This document shows positions 35,501 to 45,600 of a DNA stretch of 64,000 nucleotides, piece after piece; positions within the stretch are counted from its first letter, which is position 1; each line of letters begins with the position of its first letter. Under the pieces are notes generated by a model. The model was given only the letters and a program-made list of their open reading frames with translations, was not told the DNA's origin and made no database searches. This DNA is from Gracilariopsis chorda (lineage: Eukaryota > Rhodophyta > Florideophyceae > Gracilariales > Gracilariaceae): positions 186,001-250,000 of the forward strand of contig NBIV01000042.1 in NCBI GenBank assembly GCA_003194525.1, given 5' to 3'. The translations under genes were made by a program, and so were the position numbers.

Positions 35501-35806
35501 TTTTCCGATTTGATTATGATAACTATTTTGGCTTCCATTGTCAATAAGTTGAAAAGCATCTGAAATGGTTAAGCAGTGGTCCATGAATCCTTTGAAATCT
35601 TTTTTTAAGTTGTGATGTGCTAGTTCGAGGTCTGATTGAATGCGTAAGCGCAATGACTCTGGTTTGATAGACAAAAGAACATGTTGCACAGCTATCTTCT
35701 CATGGGAATGCAAAACCCAGGAGAGACCGTGACGGCGGAGCAGAGTGTGGTAGGAAATGAATAAAGACTCCATGCGAGACCGTGCTTTAATATCTCGCAT
35801 ATCCAT
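32588..35806 (-). pseudogene. Gypsy-M gag-pol (gag end, protease, RT, RNase H, integrase start)
   Basis: One continuous frame interrupted by a single TAG at 34001-34003. The N-terminal part has a gag region and a knuckle-like CPHPICKSEGKLHWIDDC (CX4CX6HX4C), then a protease active site CDDGSDHSIIS. RT starts near AKPVRVRLRNYSQDQRKF, with FTVDLRPVNKYT and FDLSNGYWQLPLEK just before the stop, and WLDDILLH as catalytic motif after it. RNase H follows (VYTDASDNYWS, SILEKEAYAV, YTDHNNLIFIF), then the integrase zinc-binding HCGPGGHRG...ACIHL, where the sequence is cut off. Catalytic residues up to that point look intact, so inactivation is through the stop and the truncation. Confidence 0.87.
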
Positions 35807-35841
35807 GCGTAGTTCGTGCTCGACAATATGGTCCAGGAAAC

Positions 35842-36207
35842 TTAGAGTTGCACATGATTTGGATGGCTCTGCTTTTTTTCCAGATATGCTCGTAGATCCT
35901 GATCTGTAAGGGCATCTATATCTCTTACAAACGGGATACGGTTTAATGCCAATGCTGACTCGAGGTACTCAGGATCCACACAAAGCTGCAGACTGACTGG
36001 TTCAACAGGTTCCACTGACAAGGTATTAGTTACAGTGTGTTTTCGTGCTTTTTCTTTGAGTTCAGTGCTGTACTGATCATATTTGCGTAAAAACACGCAA
36101 ATCGACTCAGCATCTGTTCGCTTCAGATGAGGGTGTTGTATTGAATAGGAAAAAAAAAAATTCTTTGTTGAGGTTTGGGATGATGAATCTTCTTCGTCTG
36201 TGGCCAT
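35842..36207 (-). pseudogene. Gypsy-M gag N-terminus
   Basis: ATG at 36207 opens a 121-codon frame (FFFSYSIQHPHLKRTDAESI, FLRKYDQYSTELKEKARK) like gag N-terminal parts of oomycete-type gypsy elements. A frameshift near 35845 separates it from the downstream frame, which continues with a gag helix region (MDMRDIKARSRMESLF). A ten-A run near 36150 codes the lysine/phenylalanine-rich start. Confidence 0.65.
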
Positions 36208-36292
36208 AGTGTATGGTAGATATTGTTTAGCAGTCTGCTTTTGCTGTTTATTTTTGGATGTGATCGAACAACGGAGCGAAGCCAGTGATCAC

Positions 36293-36550
36293 TGTAGCGT
36301 AGTCCGCGATGTTGATGGAGTTCGATGCCCCGAGCAGCAGCAGTTCGCTTCTCAGGTTCTTTATATTTGGTTTGAGAGTCGCCTGATTAGGCTGTATTAT
36401 TCTATTCATCCTATTCAGGAATAATCTAATTACGTGGCTGACTACGTGGCCAGTTCCAGGTAATGTGCGCGCCAGGTCATTTGCTAACTTGGCACGTAAC
36501 CTACAGTACACGCATATGCGTATGCTAGTGTATGTGTACCTAGCTACACA
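36293..36550 (-). repeat. Gypsy-M 5' LTR (left border approximate)
   Basis: On the minus strand it starts TGTGTAGCTAGGTACAC at 36550 and has a TATA-like ATATAAAG at about 36360. It may end GCTACA at 36293, before the gag leader. The second LTR is lost, so only the right border (where copia coding resumes) is firm. Confidence 0.5.
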
Positions 36551-38601
36551 ATGACACGATTGGACCAGAAGGACTTTATCCCACATTGTTGCTTTTTGGT
36601 GCTTTACCACGTCCAGCGAGGAAAGGGTGCGCCGAAACGCAGCTTCAGCGAGCAAGAGCAATGGACGCAGCAACAAAATCTGTACAGAAAGAACAGGCAG
36701 CCAACCGAATTGCATTTGGACTCAAACACGACCACGGCCCTAAGCGCGTAGAAGCCAGTGAGGAGCTTCGTAAGCTCCCTGCCGGGTCTCCAGTGTATAT
36801 CTATCGGGACAAGACGAAGAAGTGGGAAGGTCCCTTCCCTTTTGTGCAGATTGATGGCGAAATGGTAGTAATTCAACTTCCAACTGGTCGCAAGATCTTC
36901 AGATCTACAGTAGTTAAACCACTTGTTCGCTCCATTCTCCGTGAATGTTCTACTGCACAAAACAACTTTGAGGAACAATCTGTACCGAACATATCGAACA
37001 ATGAAGAACGAAAGGACAGTCCTTCGATTGGTGAACATCAGTGTGCGGTGATGTTTGGATCGACGAAGGTAGTCATTGCGCCATTCAGCGAAGGAGATGA
37101 GTTCAGCGATACACGTGAGAAAGAACTAGATGGTCTTATGAAGAATGGAACCTTCGAAGTAGTGAAGCTCTCTTCCGTTCCAAAAGGACAACAAATCTAT
37201 GGGACCCGATTCGTCGACGCATACAAGACGATAGATGGAAAGGATATCAAGAAGTCTCGACTTGTAGCACAGAACTACTCCGATCTTCAGGCCAGCTCTA
37301 TCTCTACGAAAGCTCCCACAGTCAGCAGACTCGGACAGCGCCTTACCGTTTGTCTTGCTGCGTGTTTCGCAGAATACCAATCGCACTTTCGTGACATATC
37401 CCAAGCATATGTACAATCCAATTCTTCTCTAGAGCGCAAAATCTTTCTGCGTCCCCCTCCTGAGATGGGAATAGCTGACGACGAGGTACTGCTTGCTCGA
37501 AAGCCGTTGTATGGCATACCAGAAAGTGGACTTCATTGGTTTTTAACGTATCAGTCGCACCATAGAGAGGCCCTCAACATGAAGGCAACCAAGGTCGACG
37601 CGTGCGTTTTGTATCGTCGGGATGGAGCCAATATAGACGGATTGACGACACTTCAGGTGGATGATTCATTTGGTCATGGATCTCATACGTTTCTATCAGA
37701 GGAGCACGAACGGTGCCAGTTCAAGTCCAAGCCGCGAAAGTTACTGCGGGAGAACGATGGAGGGGTTTTCAACGGTGTCTATATTTTTAAGGCTGCAGAT
37801 GGAACATACTCCATGACACAAACCGAGAAGCTTAAGTCTCTGAAGGCGGTTACAAATGCAGAAGAATTCAAGAGTGTTCGCACTGCGGCGCAGTATATTG
37901 ATAACTGTGTTCGTCCTGACATTTGCGCTGCCGTGCAGCTAATTGCTTCAGGTGCCGAGGGCCCAAGCGAAAACCAAATCAAGGCTCTTAACAACGTTGT
38001 TAAACACTGCAATTCCACGAGTGATATTGGCTTGCGCTACGTTTCTCTGGACGTTAGTTCCGCTTGCTTAGTGTTACTTACCGATGCCTCATTTGCGAAC
38101 ACAGCTGATTTGAAGTCGCAGCTTGGATTTGTTCTTCTAATGGTGGACAAGTATGGAAACGCGAACATTGTGCACTATGGCAGCTCAAGATGCAAGAGAG
38201 TAGCTCGGTCGGTAATGGCCGCTGAAATTCACGCACTTGTATACGGCTTTGATAACGCTTATATTGCCAAGAACATGCTCTCAGAGAAATTAGGTCGTAC
38301 TGTCGAAGTTCATGGCTACATTGACTCTCGGACCCTCTTTAATGTGGTGGCAAAAAGTGCTGTGACCCTGGAAAAACGCTTGCAAATAGACGTAGCTGCT
38401 CTCCGGGAAAGTCATGAAAGAGGTGAACATAGCAGTTTCTCATGGATTCCTAGTGACGAAAATATTGCTGATGCTTTGACAAAAGCTTGCAATTGGGTTC
38501 TTCATGCTTTATGGAGACTCATGTACAGCAACAGGTTCGAAGTAAGCGCCAAGGGATGGGTCAAAAGATTTGAAGCCGCTTCTTCAAAAGCAGAAAAGTA
38601 G
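36551..38601 (+). CDS. Ty1/copia pol fragment (integrase end, RT, RNase H), 5'-truncated
   Basis: Open for about 680 codons. It begins inside the integrase C-terminus (TIGPEGLYPTLLLFGALPR), so it has no own start codon. RVT_2 reverse transcriptase follows: GTFEVVKLSSVPKGQQIYGT, RDISQAYVQSNSSLERKIFL, RKPLYGIPESGLHWF and the catalytic LQVDDSFG (QVDD in place of YVDD, codons 37654-37665). RNase H has LLTDASFAN (Asp codon 38083), MAAEIHALVYGFD, YIDSRTL and WIPSDENIADALTKA. The wording is that of fungal-type copia. Gag, protease and most of integrase are missing because gypsy-M sequence lies immediately upstream. The frame itself has no lesion, so truncation was recent. It is a TE fragment, not a host gene. 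Confidence 0.88.
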
Positions 38602-39003
38602 TGAGTGTAGAATCTGTCATGAAGTGCAGGGGTGGACAGAGAGGAGGAACACTTTAAGCTACACATTATCAATGTGACAATGCTTCGTCTATTTGATGCG
38701 TGGTACTAATCAAAGAACATCGTTGATGATGAACATACTCAATGCGTATGTCAAGAGTGATCTGTAGGATGATTACAATGTATGGATATGTAGTGTAGCT
38801 CTAATGCATCATATAGGTAGATGTTGAGTGCGTTAGGGAACTCAACTGAACTAAAAAACGAACTACTCTGGAATCAACTATTACCTTCTTCTGTACGTCC
38901 GCGCACCTTCGCGCCTGCCGTGCTACCCCGTGTTTGCTTTTCCACCGCGGACCTCAGCAGCGCATCCGGACTACCGCGCTCTCGCGCCTGTGGTTCGAAC
39001 CCG
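38602..39003. other. Copia 3' region, LTR not delimited
   Basis: A purine-rich run (GCAGGGGTGGACAGAGAGGA, about 38627-38646) after the stop could be the polypurine tract and the 3' LTR should follow, but without a second copy I cannot place borders. The stretch 38885-39003 is GC-rich and ends with GGTTCGAACC, a B-box-like word that does not fold into a tRNA. Confidence 0.4.
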
Positions 39004-39340
39004 GGGCCACTTGATAGATGGAAAGAAAATGGAAGTTCACGGCCGCCGTCTAAAGTTTTTCTGGAACAAGAACTATCAAGTATGTGAAGAAATCTTCGAA
39101 CATCTCCACTCCAGTATAAAACCAGCGAACTCCTTGTCGTGCAGTCATTCACCGATATCCGAAGATATCAGGGAGCTGTAGAGCGACAAGTTAAATGGCG
39201 CGGCTTTACAGGAGACGAAATCGACTGGGTCAAACTTTTGTCCCTACAGGAGGACGTACCTCAGCTGATTACAGAATATCTAGAAGAGGTTTCAACCAGC
39301 GGCACCAAACGTCAGCGCTCCGTCACTGTATCCCTCTAAA
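39004..39340 (+). pseudogene. Gypsy-T: C-terminal chromodomain-like end of a gypsy pol
   Basis: Matches the last about 110 residues of the gypsy-N polyprotein: LIDGKKMEVHGRRLKFF aligns with LVDGSTMEVHGHRLKFF. After a frameshift near 39125, VKWRGFTGDEIDWVKLLSLQ and EYLEEVSTSGTKRQRS align with its chromodomain-like tail, ending TAA at 39338. Everything 5' of this is missing. Confidence 0.82.
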
Positions 39341-39382
39341 CTAATCTTGGTCGCAACATCACCTACCAATATCATGGGGCAC

Positions 39383-39819
39383 TGTTGTGTCAGGCATCAC
39401 CGTCGGCATTTACGTCATTTCATCGTAGTATACTGCAAACCCCATTCGTCGTGGCCACGTTCACCAACTAACTGTGTGTTGGACAATGAACACCACGTGG
39501 TATATGACACAATAGCTTTTGATCTAGTTAGGCTACACTATAGTACAAACTAGCCATTCTACATTCGTCGGCGGGGACTTTTCAAAAGCCCTAGCCGACG
39601 GGCTCACCACATAAAAGCCGGGACGGTCTCGCCGTACCGTTAACCCAAGCAGCAAGAGTTCTGGATCTTGCGTGTGCAATCCTTTATGCCTTCCGTTGTG
39701 CCTTCCTCCTTTCCTACCTTTCCCTTTCCACACCGCTCCGTCTTCTCCTTGCCTACGTCTACGATCGTATTCCCTTTTCTTTCCCACACCATCCACTGTG
39801 CTTCCAAGACTCGTCAACA
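39383..39819 (+). repeat. Gypsy-T 3' LTR
   Basis: Starts TGTTGTGTCAGGC after a weak purine tract (ATCATGGGGCAC) and ends CTCGTCAACA, with a TATA-like CATAAAAGC at about 39611. Start and end words match the TGTTGT...ACA ends of gypsy-N and gypsy-R LTRs. The length of 437 bp is close to theirs (408 and 433). Confidence 0.65.
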
Positions 39820-41264
39820 GGTGCCTGCCGCCTGGAGTGCCGCAGAGGCTGCATTTAGATATGAAACTGGAGCGTACAAGGTCATCACAGCTATTCATCG
39901 GCGTGCTGTTCCAAAACATTATGTGGAAAGTACACCTTGCCCACGTAAAACAACCATACTTAACACCGTTTTCTCAGACTTTGAATATCCGCTGTGGCTG
40001 TCCCATCTATCAGCAGGTGCAGCTAATTTGGCTCAGCAGACCACTCTGGGTCACCTTATGCATTAGATCAAGCCATATGTACGACACTGAACTAACTTCC
40101 AGCTTTTCAAACCCCTTCAGCTTCAAAGCAGCTATTATGAATTCCACGTTGATGTGCCTATCAGCTTTGGAACGACGTTTTCCATCGACAGACGACACCT
40201 GGCTTTTTTCGGCCGGTGTTCTCTTTACCAACTCGACTCAAGACACAGCTATTTCTAATCATTCGAACGGTTGATTCATAAGTAGTCCTTATGCCCAAAA
40301 GCGCATTACCTCTCCGAATCAAATTGTTGCCCGCCAGGACTATTTCAAAGCTCTCTTGCGGCATTGAAAGTCCTACATCTGCATTTGGAAATTTTCTCTC
40401 GCTCATAATCTCTCATACTCTACGCTAGAGCGCATGCTTCAGCGCCAGAAGCAGAACTGCTCACAATACGACGAGGCCGCAATAAAATTCTTACAGACAA
40501 AGAAGAGAGATGTATTAAGGCTTCAGTGTTATCTTTCCAACGTCAAGGTACTTCTCTCTCCGAACCTGTCTGACAGGTCTAGTTCAGCGTCATTTGCAGT
40601 TATTGCCTCAGCAATGTAGAACCAAACTTGGTTTCATGAAGGACAGAACCAGAGTTGGTTTTCTTCGTAATTTCATGAGGCGCCATTCAGATCGCTGCTT
40701 ATATTGCTGGTCCAAATTGGCCAACCTTGGCAGCCCCAATGTCCCCTAAAACCTCGCAGGACACGTTGGAGGGCTCAATCAAGTTTTCAAATAGTATAAG
40801 ATTCACAAACCGCAGAACGTTTCAAACATCTATGAGAGGGTATTTTCGACGGGAACAGTATCCCAAACACGCGCTAAAGCTGTGTTTCATGCTAATGGAC
40901 TGGGAAGTCCCGTCAAAATAGACAATGGTAAGAATCTGAAAACGCTCAACATTTCACTATCATACCAGTCGTCTTAGCAGATGGAAAATCATCTACATCA
41001 CTTGGTGTGGTACGCTGAAAGCAAGCAAGGTACAGGAAAAAGCCAACGGAACCACAAAAACAACCTGTATCTTTCGACGAAAAACCGGAACCTGTTTGTA
41101 GAGAAAAAAGGCTGGCGTTGATCTTGATATGTTTTACCATTGGGGTAAGAAATTTGTTGGAGAGACGTCCGTTTGGTGAAAGATACATCAAAATGTTGTT
41201 TGCGAATTAGATAGATACGGAACGCGTTGTTATTTCAAATTTTGCAACTGTTCAGGGATACCGA
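39820..41264. other. Unassigned sequence left of the nest
   Basis: Several frames of 60-130 codons, none with a recognised motif. One piece reads QKQNCSQYDEAAIKFLQTKK (from about 40443). This is the left flank of the chromovirus-M insertion, and its continuation is at 57295. It may be the 5' part of the decayed copia found there. Confidence 0.35.
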
Positions 41265-41281
41265 CATTGTGTAACACTGAT

Positions 41282-41551
41282 TGTAACACAGAAGACAGCC
41301 TACAAGCCAAGTCACGCCTGAACACCGTGATCGGCTTGTAGCTGTCATGTTCATAGACAGTAGCTAGCTTGTAGCTGTCATGTTCACAGACAGTAGCTAG
41401 CTTGTAGCTGTCATGGTCACAGACAGTAGCTAGCTTGTAGCGTAGTCATAGAAGTCTCCAGACTGCTACAAGACCGATATAAAATGAGCGTCAGCTGACC
41501 TTCCCCTTCATTTGGAGGAGGCCAGACCTTATTCACCATCACTTTTTTACA
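41282..41551 (+). repeat. Chromovirus-P 5' LTR (270 bp, three 33-bp units)
   Basis: TGTAACACAGAAG...TTTTTTACA. Identical to the 3' LTR except for one extra 33-bp unit (with one odd base in the first unit) and one base near the end (TTTTTTACA versus TTTATTACA). TATA-like ATATAAAA occurs near 41480. Confidence 0.93.
41334..41441 (+). repeat. 33-bp tandem repeat in the LTR of chromovirus-P
   Basis: Units 41334-41366, 41367-41399 and 41400-41432 plus a 9-bp partial. Each unit holds an imperfect dyad TAGCTGTC...GACAGTAGCTA. The 3' LTR has only two units (51901-51966 plus a partial). The position upstream of the TATA box suggests an enhancer-type repeat. Confidence 0.9.
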
Positions 41552-41613
41552 TTTGGTAGCATCTGCATTTCGATCCCCTCTCGTCCGCATTTTTCAGTCC
41601 CGCTACGACCACG

Positions 41614-42177
41614 ATGCCCCCCGCAAGCGAGACCCGCTCCAGAGCACGCCTCAGAGCACAGACAGCCAGCTCAACTTCCCGTACAGCAAATCCGTCGCCT
41701 CAAAACGGTGCAACCGGACATTAGACACCTGCCGCTCTGTCCCCACTACACCAGCCGACCGCCGAATTGCCGCATACGGATGACTCAGCTGCCTCCCGTT
41801 CATCATCTCCGAGACCACAAGGAATACTTCCAACATCCCTTCTCGAAATGATCCAGCAGCAGCAAGCTTCATTGGATGCGTTAGCCGCCCAAGTGAGCTC
41901 CCCGACCGAGACTGTCGCAGCTGTTTCTCCCGCATCTGGGCCTACAGTTCTTGCCACACCAACCCTCCCTTCGGACACTACTCCGGTGGACCCACCATCC
42001 CAGCACCAACCCGGAAGACCACCCTTTATTCTGAACGTGTTGAAATCGTCAAACTTTGCCACTTATCATGCGAAGGAATCTGAACGGACCTCCGTCAAAG
42101 TTCGTTCCTTTATCTCAGGTATCAGAAAAGTGACAAATTTGTGCTCTAGCATTTCTGACGCTCAAGAAGTCGACATT
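41614..42177 (+). pseudogene. Chromovirus-P gag, 5' part
   Basis: ATG 41614 is the first in the frame, with an in-frame TAG at about 41722-41724. The frame then continues (MIQQQQASLDALAAQV from 41848; ERTSVKVRSFISGIRKVTNL) to the gypsy-N insertion at 42177. The same residues are found in chromovirus-M gag. A start at 41767 or 41848, downstream of the TAG, is an alternative and would leave gag uninterrupted up to the insertion. Confidence 0.75.
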
Positions 42178-42585
42178 TGTTGTATAATACAGCCAGCGAT
42201 TACGCGTCTGTCGCAGAAATAGGCTTGCAAATGTGCCACGTCTACTGTCTTCTGCGCAAATGCGTTCAGCATTGCGATAGAGCATACCATACTTCATTGT
42301 ATTGGTTGCGCGATGATAGCAATATCTAGTATCTTCAATAGCCCACGTCAGGCTGCGCAAGCTATCGTTTGGTCGAGTCAGTGTCAACTGACTCGGCGGG
42401 TGCTTATAAAGGCCATACGACTTCTAGGATGGCCACTCAGGAGAGGGGGCAACTCCCGTTGAGTGTACCCACTGTTGTTCCCCCGAGCTCGTCACTACAG
42501 CATTCGCACCCTTTTCGTGGCATCTTTCACCGTATTGTCTGCCGTTTTCGTTCTTTTCAGAACCGTACTCCAGTACTTAACAACA
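42178..42585 (+). repeat. Gypsy-N 5' LTR (408 bp)
   Basis: TGTTGTATAATACAGCC to ACTTAACAACA. TATA box TATAAA at 42405-42410, immediately preceded by a hairpin GAGTCAG/CTGACTC (42375-42394). Confidence 0.95.
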
Positions 42586-42607
42586 AAGCGCTTTGTTCTT
42601 AAAGAGC
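42586..42607 (+). promoter_or_regulatory. Conserved post-LTR sequence, presumed primer site
   Basis: Starts AAGCGCTTTG directly after the LTR and ends with a small potential hairpin GTTCT/AGAGC. The same block follows the LTR of gypsy-R (63046-63065). It does not begin with TGG, so it is not the usual complement of a tRNA CCA end. Confidence 0.55.
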
Positions 42608-42639
42608 AAATTGTCTGTAGTACTGTTCAAAGTGCGATA

Positions 42640-45600
42640 ATGACTACCTCCAACTACGGTGTTGTCGCTGTCATTCAACCCCTGCAACTGAAATCTGTAG
42701 ATCAACCGGCTCTGATCGAATTCGAGACGGCCTTTGCTGCATACAGAGCCAAAGTCGAAGACGTGAACAACGACGGCGATGAAGATGCTAACCTAACAGT
42801 TGCCACGGTAAAGGATTGTGTGGAACCAAATGTATTACACGCCTTATGTGTTATGGGCGACATCGAAGCTGCTCAAACTGTCGAAGAGGCTACTGTGGAC
42901 AAAGTACAAGCTTGGTTTGAAAGAGCTTCTAGCTCATCCCCGAAAGACCTCGCTGAGCGTATCGATGCCGCACTTCGCATAGTCTCCTTCAAACTGAGCA
43001 AAGAAGACCCTGCTGGTAGTGTATCAAACTTTTTTATTTCAGTGATTACTGCGTTGGACCAGAACAACGCTTCAGAAATATTGAAGGACACTGACCTGGC
43101 AAAGAAGTTTCTTGACCGCCTTGTCGGGAAGTTCCAACCCGACGTACTGCAGGAACGCATTCGAATGATGAGGAGGGCATGGAAAAACGAACAGCTTGCG
43201 AATATCAAGCTCTTCAGAGATGAGGTATCCAACATCGTTCTCGAATTTGCCCTGACGGAAACTGCACGAGCACGTGTTAACCCACGTAAAAGCCGTAGTT
43301 TTCGTGAACGCAGCAAAGCAAACAACATAGATGTTGGTACCGGAAACCCAGAGATAACACCTAACGCAGATCCTGCGGTGTCAAACCGTCGTACCAGTAA
43401 GCGGAAAGACACAGAATGGAATAATCCGTGTCTTAATGAGGACTGTGACGGTGTTCATCGTCTAAAGGACTGTCACTTTACCTCTCCCGAGAAAAAGAAG
43501 GAACTTTTCGAGAAGCATTATGGAAACAAGAAGACTAAGAAAGCCAATAAGGTTACAGGTGTATCGAACGTGAGGACAAAAGGCCCGGACGGAAATGAAG
43601 GACGTTTCAGGGTAGCCTTGGAAGACACTGTGTTTGAAACAGTTCTTGGAGACTCTGGCGCAGATTTTAGCGCAATCGATGCGAAGACGTTCGACAAGGT
43701 ACAAGCTGCGGTTCAAAATATCAGAGTCAAGGCTTTGCCAACTCCACTGAACCTTGAAGGGGCTTTCAAATCAAAGGGTTCTGCAATCGCCACTGCGTCC
43801 AAAACGGCACTTCTCACAGTCACCATCTTCCTTCCTGGTTCTAACATTCCTGTTAGGGTACGTGGTATTGAATTCTACGTTGTAGATCGTGACATGGACG
43901 AAATACTACTTGGTCGACCTTTCCTTAACTCCATTGGATTTAACTTGAAAGACCACTTGGTCCAGATAAGGGACAGAATCCACAACAAACATTTGTTCGA
44001 CATTAACACCGAACAAATTAAACTCGCTATTGCCAAGTATCAGGGTTTGTCGTACATGGCTGCCGACGATGATGCCATCGAGTTACCGGAATGCCTGGCT
44101 GCCGGGATCGGCAAGGATAGCAAGGAGTCTATCGACAAAGCATTCATTCAAATCACCAAGGAAGCAACTTCAAACGGCATATCTCAGAAAGAATCCCAGA
44201 GGCTCGCTAAAATGCTTGAAGAATACCGCGCCGTGTTTAGAATCAAACTCGGATCGGACCCACCTGTCGATGTTCTTCCGCTTAGAATCACTGCTACTGA
44301 GACTTCCAAGCCATATAGATCTCCCTAACGTCGTTATGCACCGCAGCAACGGGATTTTATCATCCATACGATGCGAGAATTAGAGGCCGTTGGTGCCATA
44401 TACAAAAACCCTTCCGCTCGTTGGGCCTCGCCTGCCCTTGCAGTGCCGAATCCCGGACCTACCAAACTAAGGTTCACTGTGGATCTGCGCGGACCCAACG
44501 CACGCACCATACCGATTCAGTCCGCAATGCCACACCTTGATTCCAAGTTCCAGGACATTTCAGGAAGCACTTGCTTCGCCAATATCGACCTAGCGCATGG
44601 CTATTGGCAAGTTCCTCTGTCTCCGGAATCACAGGAAATGATGTCAATTCCAACTCCACTCGGCGTATACTCCTCCAAACGTCTTCTACAAGGTGGTAGT
44701 GACTCCGGAAATCACTTTCAAGCAGTATTGTCTGAAAATTTTGACGGACGCGTCGACAAGATGCTTCAATGGATAGATGATTTTCTCTTCTACGCGAAAA
44801 ACGAAGAAGAGCTGCTCAACAATATCCAATCTTTCCTTGTTGTCTGCAAGGAAATAGGACTCAAGATACATGCAGAGAAGTCAGCTCTATTTGCACACCA
44901 GGTCCAGTTCTGCGGAAGGATCATTTCGGCACAAGGTATAGAATATCATCCACGACATTTCAGCACATTGGTGTCCATGAAGACCCCCACAATGGCAAGT
45001 GAACTCCAACAGTTCGTATGCGCTACGAACTGGATGCGTAACGCAATCCCTGCCTACGCCGAGCGAATTGCTCCGCTGCACGCTCTACTCGAGGAATGTT
45101 ATTCCAAAGTCGGTAAGAGAACCAAGCAAGCAGTTCGCAACCTTTCCCTCAGCACCTCATGGGGCGCCACACATGAATCAGCTTTCGCTGACATCAAAAA
45201 TCAATTAGCCGCTTCGGTCAAGCTTGTGTACCCGAAATTCAAGCACATCCTATGTCTCTTCACAGATGCCTCAGAGACTCACTGGGCAGCCATTCTCACC
45301 CAGGTTCCGTACAAAGATCGGAACAAAATTATCGAGGAACAACCATACGAGCCCCTCTGTTTCCTTTCTGGAGCATTCTCAGGATCAGCATTCAACTGGT
45401 CCGTTCCAGAGAAGGAAGGCTACGCAATCGTAGAAGCAATGTGTCGATTAGAATACCTCGTTCTGGGCCATGAAGTAAATATCTTCACCGATCACGCTAA
45501 TCTGGTATATCTTTTCGACCCTTACGGACGCAATCCAGGAATGGCAAGACACACAGCAAGCAAATTAATGCGTTGGGCAATCAAATTAAGCGCATTTAGA

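Larger units (their letters stand above)
32583..36550 (-). mobile_element. Gypsy-M: minus-strand Ty3/gypsy, 3'-truncated
   Basis: Keeps its 5' LTR (right side), gag, protease, RT, RNase H and the first part of integrase, then ends at the junction with LINE B. Integrase core, chromodomain and 3' LTR are absent. On the right its LTR abuts the interior of a copia pol at 36550/36551. Confidence 0.75.

Noticed and set aside
38960-39010. GGTTCGAACCC, a tRNA B-box-like word
   Set aside because: No cloverleaf could be folded on either strand around it. The T-stem and acceptor stem do not pair.
41334-41441. Regularly spaced repeats that might suggest a CRISPR array
   Set aside because: The units are head-to-tail with no unique spacers, and lie inside an LTR of a eukaryotic retrotransposon.
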